Positions 32,890 through 39,694 of a stretch of 39,694 nt of DNA are shown here, one piece after another. Each line of letters opens with the position of its first letter. The stretch's first letter is position 1. Source of the DNA: a virus. Made by a program: the position numbers and the translations under genes. The notes beneath the pieces are model-generated. The model was not told the origin of the DNA. It saw only the letters and a list, made by a program, of their open reading frames with translations, and ran no database searches. The stretch covers positions 58,976-98,669 of the IMG/VR virus record IMGVR_UViG_3300002231_000329; one strand, 5' to 3'.

Positions 32890-33429
32890 ATGGCTAGGGT
32901 GACGAATAACATTGCTGAGATGATCGTTAATCAAATGAGTATTTCTAAGACAAAGGAGATTGATTCACTTCAGAGAAAAATGCTTGATAAGATAAGGGAG
33001 GAGTTTAAGAAAAAGATTCCAAAATCAGTCCTAAAGGAGTATGAAAAGCATCCCGAATACTTTGGTTTATCTCTTTATGTAAATGTGAGTTCTTCGAGTG
33101 GAAAATTCAATTCTAAAGGTTTCTACCTGAGTGGAATACCATCTCCACAACAGAGTTCTATGTATTTAAGCTTTTTAGAGGATGTTGAGCTTGAAAAAGA
33201 GATTGGAGTTATGTATGATGGTTATCGAGAAGCTGTAAAAGATCATCAGAAGATGGGGATCAATCTATATACCGCGGTGAAGTCATTCACAACATTCAAG
33301 AAGTTGGAGGAAGGTTTCCCAGAAGCATACAAAGCTATTCCAAAGGATGTTAGAGATGGCGCATCTCCTCAATCGAAAATGCTTCCAGCAAAGAACCTAG
33401 ATCCTCTTAAAAAGTATTTCTGTAAATAA
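32890..33429 (+). CDS. uncharacterised phage protein (Nmad5-like, weak)
   Basis: A 179-residue protein beginning 'MARVTNNIAEMIVNQM' with a long helical first part ('LQRKMLDKIREEFKKKIPKS'), a beta segment ('YFGLSLYVNVSSSSGKFN') and an end 'LYTAVKSFTTFKKLEEGFPE'. The closing T-x-K-K-L-E-E-x-x-P-E is shared by a group of phage proteins that I associate, without certainty, with nucleotide-modification-associated domain 5. A TATATTAG at 32845-32852 may be a -7 element, but no TTTG precedes it. Confidence 0.5.
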   Translation: MARVTNNIAEMIVNQMSISKTKEIDSLQRKMLDKIREEFKKKIPKSVLKEYEKHPEYFGLSLYVNVSSSSGKFNSKGFYLSGIPSPQQSSMYLSFLEDVELEKEIGVMYDGYREAVKDHQKMGINLYTAVKSFTTFKKLEEGFPEAYKAIPKDVRDGASPQSKMLPAKNLDPLKKYFCK

Positions 33430-33437
33430 ATTGTACA

Positions 33438-33800
33438 ATGGATATAAAACACAACAAAATGGTTTCTGCCTTAGTAAAACCTGGGCAGGCGATAATCGAC
33501 TCTCTAACCCCGGAAGACGCTGACCTACTGCACATGGCAGTAGGTGTTTCTGGAGAAGCAGGGGAGCTATTAGATGCCGTAAAGAAGAAGGTTATCTATA
33601 GAAAGGAGCTGGATATCGACAACATGAAGGAGGAGCTCGGTGATATAGAGTTCTACATGGAAAGAATTCGACAGATTTGTGGCTTCACTCGAGAAGAGGT
33701 TATTGAAGCAAACATTAGTAAGCTAAGTAAGAGATATAAGTCGTTGTCATATTCAGACGATGCTGCTCAGAAAAGAGCCGATAAAGCAGAGGGAGAGTAA
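33438..33800 (+). CDS. MazG-like nucleotide pyrophosphohydrolase
   Basis: A 120-residue all-alpha NTP pyrophosphatase. Metal-binding motifs are visible: 'VSGEAGELLDAVKKKVI' (E-x-x-E type) and 'MKEELGDIEFYMERI' (E-E-L-G-D-x-x-x-x). MazG-type enzymes split NTPs or dNTPs to monophosphates, and phage forms are thought to adjust host nucleotide or ppGpp pools. It is tightly followed by thyX (stop and start overlap by one base), so the two are probably co-translated. The C-terminal 20 residues are charged and unconserved. Confidence 0.85.
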   Translation: MDIKHNKMVSALVKPGQAIIDSLTPEDADLLHMAVGVSGEAGELLDAVKKKVIYRKELDIDNMKEELGDIEFYMERIRQICGFTREEVIEANISKLSKRYKSLSYSDDAAQKRADKAEGE

Positions 33801-34897
33801 TGGAGAAGAGACAAATTAGTGCAAAGATCATTGCAGACTCAAAGAATGAGTTCGGCGATAGATTGACATCGTTTGTGGTGACTATGCCACGTATCGTTTT
33901 AGCTGAACTGAATACCCATAGAGTATTCTCAAGAAACTCAGCAAGTAGTAGAGCCATCCCATTTAAGAAGATGGTTAAGATGGTCGAGGAGGATCCATTC
34001 ATTCCAATTGCCTTCCAGAAAGACCATTCAGGAATGCAGGGTACTGAATACTTCTCAGAAGGTGAGAATGTAGATATAGATGGAATGTTGTGGACTCATG
34101 AGCAATTATGGCTTGCAGCAAGAGATAAAGCAGTTAAGTCAGCAAAGAAATTAGCAGAATCTGGAGCAACCAAGCAATTGGTCAACCGCCTACTAGAGCC
34201 ATTCATGTGGCATACTGTCATAATCACAGCAACTGAATTTGAGAATTTCTTCAAATTGAGATGCCCTCAGTACCAAATACAATCAGAGAAAGATTTTAAT
34301 AACGGTGCTCAAGGATATTGGAGATCTAGAAAAGATGCTTCAAAATACCACAAGATGGTGATGGATAAGGGAGGTGATGATTTTGTTAAGGAATTACCAA
34401 ATGATGACATATCTTGGCTTAAGATTAATCAATCGGGAGCTGAAATCCACATTGCTAGACTAGCAGAACTCATGTGGGATGCTTACAACGAGTCTGAGCC
34501 TAAGCAACTGGAGGAAGGTGAGTGGCATATTCCTTTTGGAGATAACATCGAGGTGTTCAAGCTGCTTAAGATTATAGAGAAAGAGCAACCTAATTACGAT
34601 CCAAACACAGTTTCAGAGTACTCTCAGTTTCCGATTAACTGGTTACCAAGAAAGGAAGAACTTATGGTGCAGATAGCTACGGCTCGATGCGCTCGCGTGA
34701 GTTATATGAATTACGAAGGTAAGGATGATTATGAGGCTGATATTAAGTTGTTCAATCAACTGAAGAACGCTGGACATGCATCACCATTCGAACACTGCGC
34801 TTGCGTTGGACCTTTCTCTATTTATTATGGAAACTTCAAGGGGTTTACTCAGTTGAGGAAGGTCATGGAAACCGATGACATAGGTAGCGTCAATTAA
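33800..34897 (+). CDS. thyX: flavin-dependent thymidylate synthase ThyX
   Basis: A 365-residue ThyX. The signature lies in 'ELNTHRVFSRNSASSRAIPF' (a variant of R-H-R-x7-S, with T-H-R and S-S-R-A-I-P), and the C-terminal 'AGHASPFEHCACV' is the dUMP-binding S-P-F-E-H block. The central 'LEPFMWHTVIITATEFENFF' and 'CPQYQIQSEKDF' match the FAD and substrate region. It makes dTMP from dUMP using folate and FADH2 and is independent of host ThyA. It is longer than bacterial ThyX (about 220-250), with inserted helices, as in several large phages. dUMP can come from the deaminase at 23547. Confidence 0.93.
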   Translation: MEKRQISAKIIADSKNEFGDRLTSFVVTMPRIVLAELNTHRVFSRNSASSRAIPFKKMVKMVEEDPFIPIAFQKDHSGMQGTEYFSEGENVDIDGMLWTHEQLWLAARDKAVKSAKKLAESGATKQLVNRLLEPFMWHTVIITATEFENFFKLRCPQYQIQSEKDFNNGAQGYWRSRKDASKYHKMVMDKGGDDFVKELPNDDISWLKINQSGAEIHIARLAELMWDAYNESEPKQLEEGEWHIPFGDNIEVFKLLKIIEKEQPNYDPNTVSEYSQFPINWLPRKEELMVQIATARCARVSYMNYEGKDDYEADIKLFNQLKNAGHASPFEHCACVGPFSIYYGNFKGFTQLRKVMETDDIGSVN

Positions 34898-34911
34898 TAT
34901 ATTAATCTTAC

Positions 34912-34946
34912 AAAGAGGGGTCGTATAATCGATTCCTCTTTTTTTT
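34912..34946 (+). terminator. Rho-independent terminator
   Basis: AAAGAGGGGTCG pairs with CGATTCCTCTTT (two G-T wobbles) around a TATAAT loop, ending in eight T residues. It ends the MazG-ThyX unit. Confidence 0.88.
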
Positions 34947-34975
34947 GTTAAAGGATAAAGTTTTTCCTAAATTAG
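34944..34975 (+). promoter_or_regulatory. putative promoter for the polyvalent-protein gene
   Basis: TTTG at 34944-34947, 20-base spacer, TAAATTAG at 34968-34975. It begins in the T tract of the terminator and lies 22 bases before ATG 34998. Confidence 0.5.
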
Positions 34976-34997
34976 GGGGTCGAAAACACTTCACTCC

Positions 34998-37885
34998 ATG
35001 GAATTAAGCTACAATAAAAACGAATCCATTCTCAAGGGATTTACAGATGATCTCCACTTGGAGGCATCAATAGAGATTTTTAAAGAAGAAAAAGACAGAA
35101 CTTAGAGAAAGGAGGAAAAGACTCTCCCAGTTGGTACCATAAGAAGTTGGAATGGTGTTTCCTATATCAAGACCCCTAAGGGATGGATCCCCAAGGGAGA
35201 AGATAACAAGAAGAAAGCAGCCAAGCAGAAGGAGGAAGCCGAAAATGATATTAAAGACTTAGAGTCGGGCTCCATTATAGCTGATAGTGTTTTGGGTATG
35301 GATATCCAGAAGTACTCAGACAAGGCAGTATTGATCACCGGAGATACATATAGCAATGTGGATTCTCTAAGAGAGGTCGAAGAAAGAAACCGGTGTAGGT
35401 AATTGGAATAAGAAACTAAAAGGATGGGTATTCCCTATTACTCAAGTAGGAAACCTCCTAGGTGCTTTATTAGGTAAGGAGCAGGCAAGTCTGGGCAACG
35501 ATGATCCAATCAAAGAAACCCAACAACAAAACCAAAAAGAAGTTAAGAATGCCTATTCAGTTGGTCAGTCAGTTACATTAGATAATGGCAAGCCAGCGGT
35601 TATATCGAAGGTAGGTCATAATGGAACTTCAGTAGAATATACTGTTCGCCAAGGAGGTAAGGAGCTGGTTGTAACTGAATCAAGCTTTGTAGCGAAACCT
35701 GAAAAGAGTGATGAGAAGATATCTCAATCACTAAACACCGTTACTGCATCCACAAGAACTCGGGCCACTAAGGAAATATTTGGTGATGTAAGCGTTGCCA
35801 TTAAGTCTAAAGAGCTCGATGGAGTATCTGATAAGTCTAAGGTAGAAGCTTTGCAGAGTAAGAGGGACAAGATGGTAGAGCGTCTTAAGAATCTTGCAGA
35901 CGGTAGGGTTTCTAAGAAAGAGAAAAAGGAGGCTACTAGCTCAAAGGATTCCGGCAAGAAGAAACAAGCCAATACATCATCAGGTAAGGAAAGAGCTTCA
36001 TTGGATAAGGATTTGGTGTCTAATCAAATGATGTCTGTAACCGAGTACTACCAAGCATTGTATGGAGAGCTACCACAAGACCCTGAGGCTAGGTCTAAGG
36101 CTATGATGGGTAATCAGAATGCAGCTGGTAAGAGAGGTGGTAAAGAAGATGAGCCAAAACCATCTACTCCCCAAAAAGAAGAACCAAAGAAAGAGGAAGA
36201 CAAGCCGGATGAGGTAGTCTCAGCAGTAGATAGAATGGCTAAAGAGACATCTGATAAGTTTATTGAAGATGCTGGAGATGATCCCGACAAACTTAGAGCA
36301 ACCTTAGGATTGATTGAATCACAGCTTAAGGGAAAGAAGGGTAGTTCGAAAGCTCTACTTCAGAAGATATCAGAAAACGTAGCACTACACCTATCTACTC
36401 TACCCACAAAGAAAGAAGAACCAAAAACCAAAATTACCCCAGAACCAGTAGATCCACCGGAAAAGGGGGAGCCGATTGCTGGACTTGACATAAGTTATAC
36501 TGTGAGGGAGATTGAGATGGAGATTGGTGGACAAAAGGTTAAGGTGGAGGATCATACCGATCTTCCTCCAAAGGAAATCAAGACCTATAACATCAAGAAT
36601 ATCTTAGATTCACCTAAGCCGGATTACGTATTTAGTGTGTCTGGAGATAAGGGTAAGTTTACGAGACTAAGAGGATATCTATCAGCTGTTACCGATCCAT
36701 CTAATCCCAACAATGTTATTGTAGACAATAGATTTGTTGACTGGAGAGGAGGTTCTAGAAATGAAACTGGTGGATACATGAGAATGAGTAGGGAGCATTA
36801 TATGGCTACTATGAAATATCATCAGACCAAGATGAAGGCAGAGGCTAAGATAGAGGCTCAGGAGCAAGCCGATAGAATCATAGCTAGATATAAGAGTGAT
36901 TACCCAGGTAGGGAGATTCCTAAAAAGTATTTCAATCCCAAGGCTAAGAGATATACTTTTAATGGAAATAAGGGAGTGTATCAGCCAGATTTAGATCTAC
37001 TTGGAAAGGTGTATAAAGAGTTTTGATTCTTCACAATCACCAGTAAGTAGGAGAGATAAGATATTAAAGGTAATGGAGATGAAGGGGCTCAATGATATTT
37101 CCTTCAATAACCTCAGTATTGCTTTAGAGGATTATTCAAGCACTTACCACAAAGGTAAGGAGACTTCATATGGAGATAAGGGGTCTAGGGATGATTTGAA
37201 GTCAGAGTTTGGAATTAAGATTAAGAATCAAAATGGTTCTGAAATGTCCAAAGATGATATTAAGTTCGTCAAGGATAAGATGGCTGAGGTATATGATGTA
37301 TTTGGTGATCGATCTTCTATGTCTGAGAGCTGGAATCTAAAGGTATCACATGCAGGAGGTGTTCATCAGCATGCAAGTACCGCCGTTGGGTTATTTACTC
37401 CTTCATTCAACGCAATTGGTGTATCTAGAACTTATGGAGACAATAAGGGTGGATTTACCTTAGGGCATGAGTTTGCTCACTTCATGGATTACTATGGAGC
37501 AGAGAAGTCTGGTAACTCTAGAAAGTTCTTATCACATGATTCAAGTCATGTAGCTGGAGAGATAGCCAATGTATTTAGAGACAACCTTAATGACCCGAAA
37601 GCAAAGGTCCATGATTACTTAGGGTCATCACACGAATGCTTTGCTAGAGCATTTGAGCAATACCAAGCCATGAAGACTTATGGCGATAGTGTAGAGAAAC
37701 TACCAGCTATGGGAGATACTGCCTCTATATCTTATTCCGATCATCCAGCTCAAGTATCTGCTAAGAAGTTTAATGAAAAAGTAGCTCCATTAATCGAGAA
37801 GTTCTTGAAGGATAATGATAAATTGCTAAAATCATTTCAACCAGATCTATTACTAATGGATGCTTATGATATTTTGAAGGCTTAG
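34998..37885 (+). CDS. polyvalent protein with zincin (LPD1-like) domain, disrupted by TAG and frame breaks
   Basis: I read this as one protein of about 960 residues. ATG 34998 opens 35 residues, then an in-frame TAG (35103-35105); the same frame resumes with 'LPVGTIRSWNGVSYIKTPKG', a module common in phage head and injected proteins. After a break near 35370-35390 comes 'GVGNWNKKLKGWVFPI', the end of a G-D-T-x-x-x-K-D-x-L pinned module, then a KOW-like region ('YSVGQSVTLDNGKPAVISKV'). A Lys/Glu linker holds 'MMGNQNAAGKRGGK'. After one extra T at TTTT (37021-37024) the C-terminal part follows: 'GGFTLGHEFAHFMDYYGAEK' (H-E-x-x-H) and 'HECFARAFEQYQAMKTYG' (E-x-F-A-R-A-F-E), matching large polyvalent protein domain 1. 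Such proteins are thought to enter the cell with phage DNA. Ends in TAG. Confidence 0.65.
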
Positions 37886-37887
37886 TG

Positions 37888-37919
37888 TTTGCATATATCA
37901 TAAGGTATTTGTATTATTG
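37888..37919 (+). promoter_or_regulatory. putative promoter before the patatin gene
   Basis: TTTG at 37888-37891, 20-base spacer, TATTATTG at 37912-37919. It starts with TTTGCAT, as the promoters at 25894 and 31072 do. A terminator-like hairpin follows 22 bases later. Confidence 0.5.
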
Positions 37920-37941
37920 AGTTCATTCTCTGAATCAGCCC

Positions 37942-37997
37942 AAGGCGTAGTGATCGTAGTCGGATATAACCGGTTGATCCTACGCCTTTTTATTTAA
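37942..37997 (+). terminator. terminator-like hairpin in the patatin leader
   Basis: AAGGCGTAG pairs with CTACGCCTT, extended inward by GATC/GATC past one bulged base, with a CGG/CCG apex stem, then TTTTTATTT. It may end the upstream gene or attenuate transcription from the promoter at 37888. Confidence 0.75.
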
Positions 37998-38008
37998 CTA
38001 AACTAACA

Positions 38009-38911
38009 ATGAAAGCAGCAGTATTTACAGGAGGAGGAGCAGATGGTGCAGTCACCGTCGGGAGACTCTCTATAACTCAACCAGACTATGATCTTGCTCT
38101 TGGCATTAGTACTGGATCTTTAATAGGACCACTTGCTTTGATTAAGCAGTATGATAGGTTAAAGGAGGCTTATGAGAGTGCTGATACATCAGATATCACA
38201 GAAGTAAGTGCATTTACCAAAAAAGGAACCCTTCATATAGGTAAGGCACTATTCAGATCACTTCTTTCACTTGTTTCTTCATCCAATACTATTGGGAAGA
38301 GTAATGGTCTTAGAAATATGATCAACGACATGTATACTTACTCTGATTTCGAAACAATGAGAGCTAAAGGTAAGTCCTGCAATGTTGGTTGTTATTCATT
38401 AACTTCAGAGGAATTAGTCTTTTTCAATTCAATACATGAGTCTTTTGATGACTTTAAGGAATGGATGTGGGCCTCAGCCAACGTCCCGGTTGTTATGTCG
38501 ATCTTGAAGAAGAAAAGATATGACTTTGAAGAGGAGTGGGTAGATGGGGGGACTGCATCTGTATGCCCACTAGTACATGCCATCTCTATGGGAGCAAAAG
38601 AAGTGGATGTATATATGCACTCACCTAGATCTGGGTCTATCAGGAAAAAGGTAATCAAAAACACATTTCACCTTCTTTTAAGAACACTAAAATCCTCATT
38701 TAAGGAGTCATCTGCTAAGGATATAGATCTTGGGTTAGCTATGGCCAAGGTAATGGGGTGTGTGGTTCGAATTCATTGGATGGATAGAGAGTATTATGAT
38801 AATTCTCTAGTGTTTGGAAAAGATAAGATGAAGCTCTTATTCAAAGCAGGTCAAGAGCTTGCAAAAGATAAAAGATATACCGACATTTATGATTACTCCA
38901 AAAGTAATTGA
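38009..38911 (+). CDS. patatin-like phospholipase
   Basis: A 300-residue patatin-domain hydrolase with all catalytic elements: oxyanion loop 'VFTGGGADGAVTVG' (G-G-G-x-x-G), nucleophile serine in 'LALGISTGSLIGP' (G-x-S-x-G) and the partner Asp in 'EEWVDGGTASVCPL' (D-G-G). Patatins cleave acyl groups from membrane lipids. Here no signal peptide is seen, so the protein would act in the cytoplasm, or be carried in the particle, between two polyvalent or head-type proteins. It could help lysis, entry or host membrane remodelling. Its leader carries a promoter and a hairpin, suggesting controlled expression. Confidence 0.9.
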   Translation: MKAAVFTGGGADGAVTVGRLSITQPDYDLALGISTGSLIGPLALIKQYDRLKEAYESADTSDITEVSAFTKKGTLHIGKALFRSLLSLVSSSNTIGKSNGLRNMINDMYTYSDFETMRAKGKSCNVGCYSLTSEELVFFNSIHESFDDFKEWMWASANVPVVMSILKKKRYDFEEEWVDGGTASVCPLVHAISMGAKEVDVYMHSPRSGSIRKKVIKNTFHLLLRTLKSSFKESSAKDIDLGLAMAKVMGCVVRIHWMDREYYDNSLVFGKDKMKLLFKAGQELAKDKRYTDIYDYSKSN

Positions 38912-38914
38912 GAC

Positions 38915-39694
38915 ATGAATCTTGATATAGGTGCTTTAAAAGCAAAAGCAAAATAGCTTCCAATATTTCTAAAAGGCGGTCCTGGTTCGGGTAGGAGATC
39001 CAAAATCAGAAGCCCCATATTCACCTTCTTATAAAAATACCCCTCATCCAGAGGAAAAAGGTGGAGAGGAATACAAGAAGAGAGAGGAAGCATCTCAGCA
39101 AGTAGTTAATAGAGAAAATAAGGCAAAAGAGATAGACAGCAAGATATCATCTTTTCAAAACACGGCAGAAATGCCAAAAGGACAAGATGCTGCCTCAAAT
39201 AAGAGAATAGAAGAAGCAAGAAATAAGATACAGTCTCTGAAAGAAGAGAAGAATAATTTAGAAAAAGCAGCTCCCATATTTACTGGAGCATGGTCACCAC
39301 AATGGGGTACTATCCCAGCCAACATAGTAAAAGCTGATTCAGCACAACAAGCAAAGGTATCCAAAGTAATGGATGAGTTCAAAGATGGTAGTCTAAAGAG
39401 CTCGGCAGGAAATAAAGTAACATCAAAAGATCAAGCAATAGCAATAGCCCTAAGTGAGGCTGGATTGAGAAAGAGTAAATACTCAGATAAATTAGATAAG
39501 ATGAGGGCTAGGAGGGATTCTGATGGCATCGAAAAAGCAGCTTCTGAAAAGCAGTATTCTGATATGATCATAATTAATGAGGAGGGAGAGATTCTTCTTT
39601 TGAAAAGATCTAAAAGAGATTCATTTGGAGCAGGGAAGTGGTGTCTCCCCGGAGGAACTGTAGATCCTGGGGAGAATCCTAGAATTGCAGTTAT
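38915..39694 (+). CDS. GGPGSGR-DUF6496-Nudix protein, disrupted, 3' partial
   Basis: ATG 38915 gives 'MNLDIGALKAKAK', then an in-frame TAG (38954-38956), after which the same frame reads 'LPIFLKGGPGSGR', an N-terminal motif common in phage head and polyvalent proteins. A one-base break near 38993-38998 shifts to the frame that stays open to the window edge: 'DPKSEAPYSPSYKN', a long charged helix, then 'MDEFKDGSLKSSAGNKVTSK' and 'DQAIAIALSEAGLRKS', which matches DUF6496. It then enters a Nudix domain: 'ILLLKRSKRDSFGAGKWCLP' and 'GGTVDPGENPRIAV', the first part of the Nudix box. The catalytic REUxEE residues lie beyond the window. The protein is at least 255 residues. Confidence 0.6.

Noticed and set aside
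740-39382. Minus-strand reading frames of 60-166 residues
   Set aside because: Each lies opposite a better-supported + strand gene, has no family motif and no start context; they are shadows of biased codon use.
1-39694. Genome-wide reassignment of TAG to an amino acid
   Set aside because: TAG is the natural stop of many well-bounded genes here (dCMP deaminase, dUTPase-like, the 14038 small gene, the zincin protein), so a global change does not fit. Local readthrough is left open as a finding.
1-39694. CRISPR arrays, insertion sequences or an integrase
   Set aside because: No regularly spaced direct repeats, transposase motifs or tyrosine/serine recombinase motifs were seen.

Overview
The window is most likely an internal piece of a large tailed bacteriophage infecting a Bacteroidota host. 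The DNA is AT-rich, every supported gene lies on the + strand, and genes are short, tightly packed and often overlap by a few bases (ATGA, TAATG). Clear Shine-Dalgarno sites are rare. Several transcription units are preceded by TTTG (or TTG), a 19-20 base spacer, then TAnnTTTG-like, which is the Bacteroidota-type -33/-7 promoter. No tRNA, rRNA, CRISPR array, insertion sequence or integrase was seen.

Layout. 1-4573: replication core (DnaG-type primase fragment, an unknown protein, DNA polymerase III alpha). 4607-13174: recombination and repair (UvsY-like mediator, ssDNA-binding protein, SbcD/SbcC-like nuclease pair, RuvC-like resolvase, RNase HI, UvrD-type helicase). 13285-16597: nucleotide metabolism and small proteins (Nmad1/DUF1599-like, a degenerate phosphoribosyltransferase, a dCTP deaminase/dUTPase-like protein, a dNMP kinase, a gp49-like protein), ending at a strong terminator. 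16725-22732: a metallophosphoesterase, two DNA methyltransferases (adenine-type with DUF4942, and cytosine-5), RecA and small proteins. 22733-23546: about 800 bases with a promoter, hairpins and broken small reading frames. 23547-32049: dCMP deaminase and many small, mostly unknown accessory genes, including a terminase-small-like DNA-binding protein, a cyclic-phosphate-processing receiver domain protein and an XRE regulator. 32080-34897: NDP kinase, a prohead-protease-like protein, MazG and ThyX. 34998-39694: virion or injected-protein region (polyvalent protein with a zincin/LPD1-like domain, patatin-like phospholipase, and a GGPGSGR/DUF6496/Nudix protein cut by the window edge).

How it fits together: the first 13 kb reads as a self-contained recombination-dependent replication machine. 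The nucleotide enzymes (dCMP deaminase, dUTPase-like, ThyX, dNMP kinase, NDP kinase, MazG) form a nearly complete route to dTTP and NTP-pool control, and the two methyltransferases suggest modified phage DNA.

Caveat: at least seven genes are interrupted by single-base frame breaks, mostly at homopolymer runs, and two or three others by in-frame TAG. In each case both flanks encode one recognisable or continuous protein. I annotate these as single disrupted genes. Sequencing or assembly error is the simplest explanation, but it cannot be proved from the sequence alone.
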